From Bacillus glycinifermentans (GTDB lineage Bacteria; Bacillota; Bacilli; Bacillales; Bacillaceae), in assembly GCF_001042475.2 (NCBI RefSeq), contig NZ_LECW02000011.1, positions 1 to 55,339 on the forward strand: 55,339 bases of DNA, read 5' to 3'. This document shows, one piece after another, positions 29,746 through 38,757 of the stretch; position 1 is the first letter of the stretch; every line of letters begins with the position of its first letter. The notes below the pieces were generated by a model that worked only from the letters and a program-made list of their open reading frames with translations, made no database searches and was not told where the DNA came from. The position numbers and the translations under genes were made by a program.

Positions 29746-31305
29746 ATGAGCTTTTCAAACGTCCAAAGCAGACGGCTTTGGCAAGGTGCCTTTGTGTTAT
29801 CATTGGCGGGAATTCTATCGAAAATATTGAGCGCTGTCTACAGAGTGCCATTTCAAAACATAGTCGGAGATGTCGGTTTTTATATTTTTCAGCAAGTGTA
29901 TCCGATGATCGGAATTTCGGTGATGCTTGCGACATCAGGCTTTCCCGTTATCATCTCGAAGCTATTGAATGATTTTGGCCCGGGAAGCCAAACAAAAATT
30001 CTTCGCGTATCCATGCTGTTTATATCCGTCGTCGGCATTAGCTTTTTTCTTCTCCTTTTTGCCGGAGCGAAAAGCATTGCAGAGCTGATGGGCGATCCAG
30101 GCCTTGCCGAGGTCATTCGGGCCGTCTCGTACTCTTATTTGCTGCTTCCGTTCGTCTCTCTATTCCGGGGGTATTTTCAAGGAAACGAGCTCATGCTGCC
30201 GACGGCATTTTCCCAAATCGGCGAACAATTGTTACGTGTTGCTGCGATTCTCTTTTTTACATGGTGGCTGATCAGGAATGGCCATTCTTTATATGACGCC
30301 GGTGCCGGGGCGGCCTTTGGATCTCTGGTCGGAGGCCTCACGGCGTTTTTGATTTTGGCGGCGTTTTGGGTCAAGAGGGAAAGGAATCTGTCTAACGAAC
30401 GGGCCGGTATCGGCACGAAGGCCATTTTAAAACAGCTTTGCCTGTATACGGTGGCCATCTGTGTCACAAGCCTTATGATGATTCTCATTCAGCTTGTAGA
30501 TGCGCTGAACTTATATTCCCTGCTTGCAGGTCAAGGCATCGGTGAGCTTGAGGCAAAGCACACAAAAGGCGTTTACGACAGGGGACAGCCGCTTCTGCAG
30601 CTCGGAACCGTGTTTGCGGCGAGCATTTCGACTGCTCTTGTCCCGTCTCTTACGAAAGCGAAGAAACAGCAGCAGATGACGGAAGTTCGGGAAAAAACCC
30701 GGTATTCCTTAAAAATGAGCCTGGTCATCGGAATCGGAGCGGCGGCAGGTCTCATTTGCATTTTGGAACCGGTGAACACCATGCTGTTTAAAAACAGCGA
30801 GGGAACGGCGGCGCTTCAAATTTTCAGCGTGTCGATCTTTTTTGCATCACTTGCCATGACGATAACCGCCGTTTTGCAGGGTCTCGGAGATACTTTTTTT
30901 CCGGCTGCCTCCGTTTTATCAGGATTTTTCCTCAAGGCTGTTCTGAATGTGATGCTGATTCCCGCCTTCGGGATCTCCGGAGCAGCCTCGGCGACTGTGA
31001 TGTCGTTTGCAGCTGTCGCGGGACTCAACCTTTTCCGTCTGAACAGGAATGGCCTGTTCAAGCTTTCGGATTATAGAATCGCCGGAATGGCCGTCTCCGC
31101 CATGATCATGTCCGCCGTATTATTGATTTGGCTGTACGCGTTTGAAGCAGTAATCCCGCAAGAAAGCAGATGGTTATCGGCGGTTGAAAGCATGACTGCC
31201 GTTTTCATCGGCGGAGGAGCCTATTTGTTCAGCATCTTAAAATGTCGTGTGTTTACGGAGAAAGAACTTGAGCTTGTGCCTTTTGTAAGCAAGCTGTTGA
31301 GATAA
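29746..31305 (+). CDS. yabM: YabM, MOP-superfamily flippase (MurJ/SpoVB-like)
   Basis: A 519-residue integral membrane protein of the polysaccharide exporter family with about 14 hydrophobic segments. B. subtilis YabM is one of several MurJ/SpoVB paralogues with a proposed role in moving lipid-linked cell-wall precursors across the membrane. The opening WQGAFVLSLAGILSKILSAVYRVP is typical. I start at ATG 29746 behind GAAAGGAGC; an upstream start at 29608 would read through the spoVT terminator. It is followed by yabN after 20 bases. Confidence 0.89.
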   Translation: MSFSNVQSRRLWQGAFVLSLAGILSKILSAVYRVPFQNIVGDVGFYIFQQVYPMIGISVMLATSGFPVIISKLLNDFGPGSQTKILRVSMLFISVVGISFFLLLFAGAKSIAELMGDPGLAEVIRAVSYSYLLLPFVSLFRGYFQGNELMLPTAFSQIGEQLLRVAAILFFTWWLIRNGHSLYDAGAGAAFGSLVGGLTAFLILAAFWVKRERNLSNERAGIGTKAILKQLCLYTVAICVTSLMMILIQLVDALNLYSLLAGQGIGELEAKHTKGVYDRGQPLLQLGTVFAASISTALVPSLTKAKKQQQMTEVREKTRYSLKMSLVIGIGAAAGLICILEPVNTMLFKNSEGTAALQIFSVSIFFASLAMTITAVLQGLGDTFFPAASVLSGFFLKAVLNVMLIPAFGISGAASATVMSFAAVAGLNLFRLNRNGLFKLSDYRIAGMAVSAMIMSAVLLIWLYAFEAVIPQESRWLSAVESMTAVFIGGGAYLFSILKCRVFTEKELELVPFVSKLLR

Positions 31306-31325
31306 AAAAAGAAAGGGGCGGCAAA

Positions 31326-32795
31326 ATGGCAGGTAAAATAACCGTTGTTGGCCTCGGGGCGGGCGATATGAATCAGTTAACCCTCGGCGTTTACAAACGT
31401 CTTACCCGGGCTGAGACGCTTTATGTCAGGACGAAAGACCATCCTTTAATAGAAGAGTTGAAAAACGAAATACCGAAGATTCATTACTTTGATGATGTGT
31501 ATGAAAAGCACGACCAATTTGAAGAGGTGTACGAAGAAATCGCTGAGGCGCTTTTTCGGGAAGCGCAGCACCAGGACGTGCTTTACGCCGTGCCTGGACA
31601 TCCGTTTGTAGCCGAAAAAACCGTTCAGCTTTTGCTTGATAAACAACATCTTCATCAGGTTGAGGTAGCGGTGGAGGGAGGCCACAGTTTTCTTGATGCG
31701 ACGTTCAACGCCCTGAAGATCGATCCGATCGAAGGATTCCAGTTCGTTGACGCCGTCCAATTTTCGGCGGATGAAATCGAGCTTCAGCACCATTTGATCA
31801 TCTGCCAAGTCTATGATCAAATGACGGCTTCGGAAGTGAAGCTTACATTGATGGAGAAGCTTCCCGACGATTATGAAATCGTCATTGTCACGGCGGCCGG
31901 AAGCAGCATGGAAGAGATCCGAAGGGTGCCTCTTTATGAGTTGGATAGAAGTGTCGGCATCACCAATTTGACGAGCGTTTATGTTCCGCCCGTCAAAGAC
32001 GAAGGCTTGCTGTATCATGAATTTTCGGCGTTCCGCCGCGTTATCCGGGAATTGCGCGGGCCTGACGGCTGTCCTTGGGACCGGAAACAAACTCACCAAT
32101 CGCTGAAAAAATACTTAATAGAAGAATGCTATGAAGTGCTTGAAGCGATCGATGAAGATGATCCGGATCACCTCGTTGAAGAACTCGGAGATGTCCTGCT
32201 GCAAGTTCTTCTCCATGCGCAGATCGGAGAAGACGACGGCCTCTTTACCATCGATGATATCATTTACGGCATTACCGAAAAAATGATCAGAAGGCATCCG
32301 CATGTCTTCGGAGATATCTCTGTACGCGATGAGGCTGACGTCATGGCGAACTGGGAAGAGATTAAAAAACAAGAAAAACAGGACGTCGAAAAATCGATTC
32401 TGGACGGCATTCCGAAGCCGCTGCCGGCCCTCTCAAGAGCAAATAAGCTTCAGAAAAAGGCCGCTAAGGTCGGGTTTGACTGGTCTGACGTGAAAGATAT
32501 GTGGAACAAAGTCAATGAAGAAATAAAAGAATTTTCTTTCGAAGTGTCCGAAGCCGAATCTCACGGCGAGAAAATAAAGGAAGAATTCGGCGACCTTTTA
32601 TTTGCCCTCGTCAACATCGGCCGCTACTATAAAATTGAACCCGAAGAAGCGCTTGCGATGACAAACTCCAAGTTTTACAGACGGTTCACGTATATTGAAC
32701 AATCGGCCAAGCGTTCCGATAAAGATCTTGAAAGCATGACGCTGGAGGAAATGGACGAACTTTGGAATAAAGCGAAAGATATGGAAAGGGGCTGA
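31326..32795 (+). CDS. yabN: YabN: tetrapyrrole-methylase-like and MazG domains
   Basis: A 489-residue fusion. The N-terminal part (about 1-220) resembles SAM-dependent tetrapyrrole methylases ([15 protein letters not shown]). The C-terminal part has the MazG nucleoside triphosphate pyrophosphohydrolase fold, with EECYEVLEA and EELGDVLLQ supplying the metal-binding acidic residues. A second MazG-like repeat lies near 400-440 (EEIKEF ... EEFGDLLFA). The pyrophosphohydrolase may clean damaged NTPs; the methylase substrate is unknown. GAAAGGGGCGG precedes the ATG. Confidence 0.92.
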   Translation: MAGKITVVGLGAGDMNQLTLGVYKRLTRAETLYVRTKDHPLIEELKNEIPKIHYFDDVYEKHDQFEEVYEEIAEALFREAQHQDVLYAVPGHPFVAEKTVQLLLDKQHLHQVEVAVEGGHSFLDATFNALKIDPIEGFQFVDAVQFSADEIELQHHLIICQVYDQMTASEVKLTLMEKLPDDYEIVIVTAAGSSMEEIRRVPLYELDRSVGITNLTSVYVPPVKDEGLLYHEFSAFRRVIRELRGPDGCPWDRKQTHQSLKKYLIEECYEVLEAIDEDDPDHLVEELGDVLLQVLLHAQIGEDDGLFTIDDIIYGITEKMIRRHPHVFGDISVRDEADVMANWEEIKKQEKQDVEKSILDGIPKPLPALSRANKLQKKAAKVGFDWSDVKDMWNKVNEEIKEFSFEVSEAESHGEKIKEEFGDLLFALVNIGRYYKIEPEEALAMTNSKFYRRFTYIEQSAKRSDKDLESMTLEEMDELWNKAKDMERG

Positions 32796-32800
32796 TAGCC

Positions 32801-33064
32801 ATGAGGCTTGACAAATTTCTCAAAGTATCAAGACTGATTAAAAGGCGCACACTGGCAAAGGAAGTGGCCGATCAGGGCAGGATCACGATCAACGGCCAAC
32901 AGGCGAAAGCGAGCACTGACGTAAAAGAAGGAGACGAGCTAGAGGTCCGCTTCGGCCAGAAACTTGTTACCGTTAAAGTGAATGAATTGAAGGATACGAC
33001 GAAAAAGGAAGAAGCGGCAAATATGTACACCGTGCTGAAAGAGGAAAAACTCGGCGGAGAATAG
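32801..33064 (+). CDS. rqcP: RqcP (YabO), S4-domain ribosome quality control factor
   Basis: An 87-residue S4-domain protein like Hsp15. In B. subtilis it works with RqcH on stalled 50S subunits to add C-terminal alanine tails. The S4 motif is clear: [16 protein letters not shown] then [14 protein letters not shown]. It begins five bases after yabN, so it is co-translated with it. Confidence 0.92.
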   Translation: MRLDKFLKVSRLIKRRTLAKEVADQGRITINGQQAKASTDVKEGDELEVRFGQKLVTVKVNELKDTTKKEEAANMYTVLKEEKLGGE

Positions 33065-33069
33065 GCTTG

Positions 33070-33098
33070 TTCTAAAAAAATCCCCTCTCTCATACAAT
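33070..33098 (+). promoter_or_regulatory. Sigma-E promoter of yabPQ
   Basis: CATACAAT (33091-33098) is a full sigma-E -10 element. The -35 TTCTAAA (33070-33076), 14 bases upstream, is a partial match. It is consistent with mother-cell expression. Confidence 0.7.
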
Positions 33099-33139
33099 GC
33101 AGTAACGAATCTTAGTATGAGGATATGGGGGATGAATAG

Positions 33140-33448
33140 ATGAGTTTATATTACGATCAGCACAACCCTTCCGGTGGGTCATCTGTTCCTGAACATAACG
33201 TGATGATGAAAGGCCGCAAGCTGTTAGATATTTCCGGTGTCAAACAGGTCGAGAGTTTTGACAATGAGGAGTTTTTGCTTGATACCGTCATGGGGATGCT
33301 TGCGGTCAGAGGCGAAAACTTACAGATGAAGAATTTGGATGTGGAAAAAGGCGTTGTTTCCATTAAAGGAAGAGTGCTTGATCTCGTCTATTTGGATGAG
33401 CAGCAGGGGGAGAAAGCTAAAGGGTTTTTTAGCAAGTTGTTTAAATGA
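33140..33448 (+). CDS. yabP: Sporulation protein YabP
   Basis: A 102-residue protein required for sporulation in B. subtilis; biochemical role unknown. It contains the YabP/YqfC-type domain, with the RKLLDISGVKQVESFDNEEF block and a second half predicted as beta strands. There is no signal peptide. Its stop overlaps the yabQ start (ATGA), and both genes are needed at the same stage. GGGGGATG lies upstream. Confidence 0.92.
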   Translation: MSLYYDQHNPSGGSSVPEHNVMMKGRKLLDISGVKQVESFDNEEFLLDTVMGMLAVRGENLQMKNLDVEKGVVSIKGRVLDLVYLDEQQGEKAKGFFSKLFK

Positions 33449-34071
33449 CGCTGACCACACAATTCTACACGATGCTGGCCATGGCCGGAATGGGGGCATG
33501 GCTGGGCGCTTCCCTTGATACTTACACTCGTTTTGTGGTTCGCCCGAAAACGGCAAGGTGGCTCTTGTTCATTCACGACTTGTTGTTTTGGATGGTACAA
33601 GGTCTCCTGTTTTTCTACGTTCTCCTTAGCGTGAATGAAGGCGAGTTCCGAACCTATATTTTTTTAGCCGTCCTTTTAGGTTTTGCCGCATATCAAAGCC
33701 TTTTTAAGCGAGTCTACATCAAAATTCTGGATTGGACGATCGCGTTCTTCGTTTTCATCTACAGAATGCTCACAAAAATGATGCAGATGATGCTGTTCCG
33801 CCCCGTAGTGTGGACGATTCATGCCATTTTTGCGATTGTTCTGTTAACGTTGAGATATATCTATGTTCTTTTTCGTTTTTTTGCGGTATGTTTATATAAG
33901 ATCATAAAAATTGCCGGTTATCCGCTCTATTTTGTTATCCGCCAATGCTTCAGGTTCCTTCCTGTTCGCATTCGGCTTGCATTGAAGCGCTTTTTTCGAA
34001 AGGGAGCAGGATTTTTCAAAAAGGGAAAGAAACTATTCATAACAATCAAAACGAAATTTTCGAAAAAGTGA
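33445..34071 (+). CDS. yabQ: Spore cortex protein YabQ
   Basis: A 208-residue membrane protein needed for cortex formation, located in the outer forespore membrane in B. subtilis. Five hydrophobic segments can be seen (about 5-27, 32-57, 62-82, 87-107, 116-142), followed by a strongly basic tail full of Arg, Lys and Phe. The gene is coupled to yabP by ATGA and is followed after 17 bases by divIC. Its mechanism is unknown. Confidence 0.92.
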   Translation: MTLTTQFYTMLAMAGMGAWLGASLDTYTRFVVRPKTARWLLFIHDLLFWMVQGLLFFYVLLSVNEGEFRTYIFLAVLLGFAAYQSLFKRVYIKILDWTIAFFVFIYRMLTKMMQMMLFRPVVWTIHAIFAIVLLTLRYIYVLFRFFAVCLYKIIKIAGYPLYFVIRQCFRFLPVRIRLALKRFFRKGAGFFKKGKKLFITIKTKFSKK

Positions 34072-34088
34072 AGGGAGGCCGTCTGACA

Positions 34089-34466
34089 TTGAACGATTTT
34101 AAGAAACGCAATATATCTCAAATACAGAATGAGTATAAAGAACAAATGGAACGGAAACAGCAGTATTTAAAAAGAAAAAGACGCGGACTATACAGACGGT
34201 TGACGGTGTTTGGAGCTGTCGTGCTGCTGGCGGCGATCGTGTTTGCCGGATCGCTATGGTCGCAGGCGTCCGACATCAATACGAAGGAAGCGAAAAAAGC
34301 GCAGCTTTTGAAACAATTGGATAAGCTGGAAGCAAAAAAATCCGATCTGAAGGATGAGATTGTCAAGCTGAAGGACGAAGACTACGTCGCCGAGCTTGCC
34401 AGAAAGGATTACTACCTGTCAAAGAACGGCGAGATCATCTTCAAGTTTGATGAGAAGAGCAAGTAG
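34089..34466 (+). CDS. divIC: Cell-division protein DivIC
   Basis: A bitopic septal protein that forms a complex with FtsL and DivIB. A basic cytoplasmic N-terminus (1-36) precedes one membrane segment (about 37-58), then an extracytoplasmic coiled coil (about 64-100) and a short C-terminal domain (LARKDYYLSKNGEIIF). The start is TTG 34089 behind AAGGGAGG, giving 125 residues as in B. subtilis. The frame is open further upstream inside yabQ but lacks a binding site there. Confidence 0.95.
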   Translation: MNDFKKRNISQIQNEYKEQMERKQQYLKRKRRGLYRRLTVFGAVVLLAAIVFAGSLWSQASDINTKEAKKAQLLKQLDKLEAKKSDLKDEIVKLKDEDYVAELARKDYYLSKNGEIIFKFDEKSK

Positions 34467-34471
34467 CCTTG

Positions 34472-34501
34472 TTGACACTTAATTTTTTCTTTATGTATAA
34501 T
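34472..34501 (+). promoter_or_regulatory. Promoter of yabR
   Basis: TTGACA (34472-34477), 18 bases, TATAAT (34496-34501), both hexamers at consensus. Confidence 0.82.
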
Positions 34502-34545
34502 TAAACAAATGATCTTTTTTAAGTCTAAGGAGGAGCACTTTTTTT

Positions 34546-34932
34546 ATGTCGATTGAAGTTGGCAGCAAGTTGCAAGGGAAAGTAACAGGTATTACAAATT
34601 TTGGAGCGTTTGTTGAATTGCCTGGAGGATCAACAGGTCTTGTTCATATTAGTGAAGTCGCCGATAATTACGTGAAGGACATTAATGATCATCTGAAGGT
34701 CGGAGATCAAGTAGAAGTGAAAGTCATCAACGTAGAAAAAGATGGAAAGATCGGCTTATCCATCAAAAAGGCTGTGGACCGTCCTCAATCAAGACCTAGA
34801 AATGATTTCCGCTCTAAAGAAACGTTCGAACAGAAAATGAATAAGTTCTTGAAAGATAGTGAAGATCGCTTATCGTCTCTAAAACGCAACACGGAATCAA
34901 AACGTGGAGGGCGCGGAGCAAGAAGAGGTTAA
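34546..34932 (+). CDS. yabR: S1-domain RNA-binding protein YabR
   Basis: A 128-residue protein with one S1 domain (about 3-75: VGSKLQGKVTGITNFGAFVEL then GLVHISEVAD) and a basic, disordered C-terminal tail ending GGRGARRG. It resembles general stress protein 13 and polynucleotide-phosphorylase S1 domains. It probably binds RNA or ribosomes, but a specific role is not established. AAGGAGGAGC precedes the ATG. Confidence 0.92.
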   Translation: MSIEVGSKLQGKVTGITNFGAFVELPGGSTGLVHISEVADNYVKDINDHLKVGDQVEVKVINVEKDGKIGLSIKKAVDRPQSRPRNDFRSKETFEQKMNKFLKDSEDRLSSLKRNTESKRGGRGARRG

Positions 34933-34954
34933 CTTGCTGCTTTCTATATAAACG

Positions 34955-34990
34955 AAAGGCATTCGTCTTATCCCAACGGATGCCTTTTTA
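34955..34990 (+). terminator. yabR terminator
   Basis: AAAGGCAT / ATGCCTTT stem extended by weaker pairs, followed by T's. Confidence 0.82.
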
Positions 34991-35021
34991 TTTTTTAGAA
35001 AAAATTTTATTCAATTTACTA

Positions 35022-35050
35022 TTGACGGAGCGAATAAACCTTTGTATTAT
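35022..35050 (+). promoter_or_regulatory. tRNA operon promoter
   Basis: TTGACG (35022-35027), 17 bases, TATTAT (35045-35050). It lies 35 bases before the first tRNA. Confidence 0.82.
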
Positions 35051-35085
35051 AGAACTTGTGCGTTAAAAGAACAAATTGAATACAT

Positions 35086-35159
35086 GGCGGTGTAGCTCAG
35101 CTGGCTAGAGCGTACGGTTCATACCCGTGAGGTCGGGGGTTCGATCCCCTCCGCCGCTA
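35086..35159 (+). tRNA. trnSL-Met: tRNA-Met (CAU), elongator type
   Basis: A complete cloverleaf: acceptor GGCGGTG with CGCCGCT, D arm with GCTC/GAGC, anticodon CAT at 35120-35122, and T arm GGGGGTTCGATCCCC. It is the counterpart of trnSL-Met1 of B. subtilis. The 3' CCA is not encoded (the sequence continues CTTTT). Confidence 0.95.
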
Positions 35160-35168
35160 CTTTTAGAA

Positions 35169-35240
35169 GGCCCGTTGGTCAAGTGGTTAAGACACCGCCC
35201 TTTCACGGCGGTAACACGGGTTCGAATCCCGTACGGGTCA
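35169..35240 (+). tRNA. trnSL-Glu: tRNA-Glu (UUC)
   Basis: Acceptor GGCCCGT with ACGGGTC, anticodon stem CCGCC/GGCGG around the loop CTTTCAC with TTC at 35202-35204, and T arm CGGGTTCGAATCCCG. It lies nine bases after the tRNA-Met gene in one transcript. CCA is not encoded. Confidence 0.95.
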
Positions 35241-35245
35241 TCGCG

Positions 35246-35277
35246 AAAACCGGTTTCACATGGAAACCGGTTTTTTT
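35246..35277 (+). terminator. tRNA operon terminator
   Basis: AACCGGTTTC paired with GAAACCGGTT, a short loop and seven T. Confidence 0.9.
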
Positions 35278-35359
35278 GTTGCTTAAAATATAGCCGAATC
35301 TGCAAAATAGCAAGAATGAACTCGACTTACCAAGAGAGATTGAAGCTTTCTACAGAAAC

Positions 35360-35366
35360 CGTCGAA
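35360..35366 (+). promoter_or_regulatory. Spo0A box of spoIIE
   Basis: CGTCGAA, one mismatch from TGTCGAA, 27 bases upstream of the -35. TTCGAAT at 35374-35380 may be a weaker inverted partner. Confidence 0.55.
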
Positions 35367-35392
35367 GAGTTCTTTCGAATCGTTACCTTCTT

Positions 35393-35425
35393 TTGACAAA
35401 ATCCTATTTCATCTTTCGTTATAAT
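35393..35425 (+). promoter_or_regulatory. spoIIE promoter with 21-base spacer
   Basis: TTGACA (35393-35398) and TATAAT (35420-35425) are both perfect but stand 21 bases apart. This is the known hallmark of the Spo0A-activated, sigma-A-dependent spoIIE promoter. Confidence 0.9.
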
Positions 35426-35460
35426 GGCAAGCAATGAATAATCCAGTGGGAGATGAGAGC

Positions 35461-37950
35461 ATGGAAAAAGCGGAAAGAAGAGTTAACAGCCCGATGGCGG
35501 GGCCTCTTGTTCAAAAAATGTATGCATGGTTCGGCAAAATGGCAAAGCTCATGATGCAGCACTTGTATTCGCTCTTTTTTTATAAAGGGCTGATTTATAT
35601 GGTCATTGGTTTTTTATTGGGACGAGCCTTCATTTTGTCAGAGGTTATTCCCTTTGCTCTTCCATTTTTCGGAGCAATGCTTTTGATCAAAAAGGACAAG
35701 GCCCTCATGGCATGTCTGGCGCTGCTGGCGGGCGCATTAAGCATATCCCCGCAGCATTCCCTGTTCGTTCTCGCGGCGCTAGTATCATTTGCGGTATGCT
35801 CAAAAATGACCTCTCTTATTATAAAAGACCGTGTCAGGACATTGCCTGTTGTCGTTTTTTTGGCGATGTCGCTGACAAGGTGCGGCTTTGTTTACGCTCA
35901 ATACGGAACGGTCTCAGGCTATCATTACATTATGGCGTTTGTCGAAGCCGGATTATCGTTTATTTTAACGCTGATTTTTTTGCAAAGCCTGCCGATCGTT
36001 ACGTCTAAACGTGCGAAGCATTCATTGAAAATCGAAGAGATCATTTGCTTTATGATTTTAATTGCATCTGTTCTCACCGGGCTTACGGGGGTTTCGTTTC
36101 AAGGCATGCAGGCTGAACTGATATTGGCCCGTTATGTCGTGCTGACTTTCTCGTTTATCGGCGGAGCCAGCATCGGCTGTACAGTAGGGGTTGTGACCGG
36201 GCTGATTCTCAGCCTTTCGAATATCGGAAACCTATACCAGATGAGCCTGCTCGCTTTTTCCGGCCTGCTTGGCGGCCTGCTGAAAGAGGGTAAAAAAGCG
36301 GGGGCGGCGGTCGGCCTGCTGATTGGCTCTTTGCTGATTTCCCTTTACGGCGGGGGCTCGGCCGAGCTTGTACCGACACTGTATGAATCGCTGATCGCGA
36401 TCGGGCTGTTTCTGTTAACACCCCAGTCGATTACAAAAAAAGTGGCCAAGCATATTCCGGGAACGACCGAGCATGCGCAGGAGCAGCAGCAATATGCGAG
36501 AAAAATCCGCGATGTCACGGCTCAAAAAGTCGATCAGTTTTCAAGCGTGTTTCACGCTTTATCTGACAGTTTTTCTACATTTTACCACACCGTTCCTGAG
36601 GATGAAGTGAAAGAGAAGGAAATCGATTTGTTTTTAAGCACGGTGACAGAACATTCCTGTCAATCATGCTATAAGAAAAATAAATGCTGGGTGCAGAACT
36701 TTGATAAAACATATGATTTAATGAAGCGGGTTATGCAAGAAACGGAAGAAAAGCAATATTATAAAAACCGCAAGCTGAAAAAAGAATTTCACCAGCACTG
36801 TTCAAAATCAAAACAGGTTGAAGCGTTGATAGAGGACGAGCTGACTCATTTTAGAGCCAATCAGGCTTTAAAACAAAAGGTTCATGACAGCAGGCGGCTT
36901 GTTGCCGAGCAGCTTCTCGGCGTTTCTCAGGTGATGGCCGACTTTTCTCGGGAAATAAAAAGGGAAAGGGAACAGCATTTCATCCAGGAAGAACAAATCA
37001 GGGAAGCGCTCCAGCATTTCGGCGTTGAAATTCAGCAAGTTGAAATTTACTGCCTTGATCAAGGAAACATTGACATCGAAATGAGTATTCCGTTTTGCAA
37101 CGGGCACGGGGAATGCGAAAAAATCATTGCGCCGATGCTTTCCGATATTCTTGAAGAGCAGATTATCGTCAAGGCAGAACAATGTGCCGGCCACCCGAAC
37201 GGATACTGCCATGTCGCCTTCGGCTCAGCGAAATCGTACCGCGTGATAACGGGTGCAGCCCATGCGGCGAAAGGCGGCGGCCTTGTCTCCGGCGACAGCT
37301 ACAATATGATGGAACTCGGAGCCGGCAAGTATGCCGCGGCCATCAGCGACGGCATGGGAAACGGTGCAAGAGCGCACTTTGAAAGCAATGAGACGATTAA
37401 GCTTCTGGAGAAAATCCTTCAGTCGGGAATTGACGAAAAAGTAGCGATTAAGACGATAAACAGCATTCTGTCGTTAAGAACGACCGACGAAATTTACTCG
37501 ACGCTGGATTTATCGATCATCGACCTCCAGGATGCAAGCTGCAAGTTTTTAAAAATCGGTTCAACGCCGAGCTTTATTAAGAGAGCGGATCAAATCATCA
37601 AAGTCCAGGCGAGCAATTTGCCGATCGGCATTATTTCTGAGTTTGACGTTGACGTCGTCAGCGAACAGCTAAAAGCCGGTGACATTTTGATCATGATGAG
37701 CGACGGCATTTTTGAAGGACCGAGGCATGTGGAAAACCACGATCTCTGGATGAAAAGGAAGCTGAAATCGCTCAAAACCGAAGACCCTCAGGAAATCGCA
37801 GATTTAATTATGGAAGAGGTGATCCGGACGAGATCGGGGCTCATCGAGGACGATATGACGGTGATCGTCATCAGAATAGACCATAATACGCCGAAGTGGG
37901 CCTCAATTCCTGCACCTGCTTTTTTCCAAAAGAACCAAGAGATTTCTTAG
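35461..37950 (+). CDS. spoIIE: Stage II sporulation protein E, PP2C phosphatase
   Basis: Dephosphorylates SpoIIAA in the forespore to release sigma-F, and interacts with FtsZ at the polar septum. The N-terminus has about ten membrane segments (about 40-325). A central region (about 330-590) carries FtsZ-binding and regulatory functions, followed by a PP2C domain with metal-binding D612 and D630 (GDSYNM and SDGMGNG). ATG 35461 gives 829 residues, two more than B. subtilis as I recall it; the frame extends to 35434. It is a single-gene unit. Confidence 0.97.
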   Translation: MEKAERRVNSPMAGPLVQKMYAWFGKMAKLMMQHLYSLFFYKGLIYMVIGFLLGRAFILSEVIPFALPFFGAMLLIKKDKALMACLALLAGALSISPQHSLFVLAALVSFAVCSKMTSLIIKDRVRTLPVVVFLAMSLTRCGFVYAQYGTVSGYHYIMAFVEAGLSFILTLIFLQSLPIVTSKRAKHSLKIEEIICFMILIASVLTGLTGVSFQGMQAELILARYVVLTFSFIGGASIGCTVGVVTGLILSLSNIGNLYQMSLLAFSGLLGGLLKEGKKAGAAVGLLIGSLLISLYGGGSAELVPTLYESLIAIGLFLLTPQSITKKVAKHIPGTTEHAQEQQQYARKIRDVTAQKVDQFSSVFHALSDSFSTFYHTVPEDEVKEKEIDLFLSTVTEHSCQSCYKKNKCWVQNFDKTYDLMKRVMQETEEKQYYKNRKLKKEFHQHCSKSKQVEALIEDELTHFRANQALKQKVHDSRRLVAEQLLGVSQVMADFSREIKREREQHFIQEEQIREALQHFGVEIQQVEIYCLDQGNIDIEMSIPFCNGHGECEKIIAPMLSDILEEQIIVKAEQCAGHPNGYCHVAFGSAKSYRVITGAAHAAKGGGLVSGDSYNMMELGAGKYAAAISDGMGNGARAHFESNETIKLLEKILQSGIDEKVAIKTINSILSLRTTDEIYSTLDLSIIDLQDASCKFLKIGSTPSFIKRADQIIKVQASNLPIGIISEFDVDVVSEQLKAGDILIMMSDGIFEGPRHVENHDLWMKRKLKSLKTEDPQEIADLIMEEVIRTRSGLIEDDMTVIVIRIDHNTPKWASIPAPAFFQKNQEIS

Positions 37951-38019
37951 CATTCGTATAAATCAGATTTCTTCTGGCGATGATGGAATTAAAGATATCT
38001 TTGTCCAGGAGGAATCGCA

Positions 38020-38757
38020 ATGAAAAAGGGGCACTTAAATCAAATCCTGCTGATTACCGACGGCTGTTCAAACCGCGGTGAAGATCCGCAGGCCATGGCA
38101 GCCTTTGCGAAAGAGCAGGGAATAACCGTGAATGTAATCGGAATTATGGAAGAAAATACAATGGATCAAGAAGCAATGAAGGAAGTCGAAGGTATCGCTC
38201 TCGCCGGAGGCGGCGTTCATCAGGTGGTTTATGCCTCGCAGCTGTCGCAGACGGTGCAGATGGTCACGAAAAAAGCGATGACCCAAACACTCCAAGGCGT
38301 TGTGAACAATGAGCTCAAACAGATTCTCGGAAGACATGCAGAAATGGATGAACTGCCTCCTGATAAACGCGGCGAGGTTATGGAAGTCGTTGATGAACTA
38401 GGAGAAACCGTTCATTTACACGTCCTTGTGCTTGTTGATACGAGCGCCAGCATGAACCCGAAGCTGCCGACGGTCAAAGAGGCTTTGATCGATCTGTCCA
38501 TCAGTCTGAATTCCCGGATCGGCGAAAACGAATTTGCGATGTTTATATTTCCCGGGAAAAAACAAGAGGTCGAACTCGTGCTTGATTGGACGCCAAAGTT
38601 TGAATCCCTTTCCTCAATATTTTCGAAGCTTGCCGCCGGGGGCATTACGCCGACAGGGCCGGCAATCCGGGAGGCTATTCAGCATTTTAAAAAAATCGGC
38701 TCGAGAAGGAGCATGTTAGAAGATGATGAAAGACGCTTCGACGAGTTTGGCGGGTAA
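38020..38757 (+). CDS. yabS: YabS, von Willebrand A domain protein
   Basis: A 245-residue protein with vWA-like features. The N-terminal half begins ILLITDGCSNRGEDP, and a second stretch VLVLVDTSASMNPKLP carries a DxSxS metal-binding motif. It may bind a protein partner through a metal site. The B. subtilis orthologue is sporulation-associated, function unknown. The 3' end overlaps yabT by 35 bases, so both are made together, and a kinase-scaffold relation is possible. Confidence 0.87.
   Translation: MKKGHLNQILLITDGCSNRGEDPQAMAAFAKEQGITVNVIGIMEENTMDQEAMKEVEGIALAGGGVHQVVYASQLSQTVQMVTKKAMTQTLQGVVNNELKQILGRHAEMDELPPDKRGEVMEVVDELGETVHLHVLVLVDTSASMNPKLPTVKEALIDLSISLNSRIGENEFAMFIFPGKKQEVELVLDWTPKFESLSSIFSKLAAGGITPTGPAIREAIQHFKKIGSRRSMLEDDERRFDEFGG

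Noticed and set aside
35105..35396. Open frames on both strands across the two tRNA genes
   Set aside because: They translate tRNA sequence; the cloverleaf structures explain the region.
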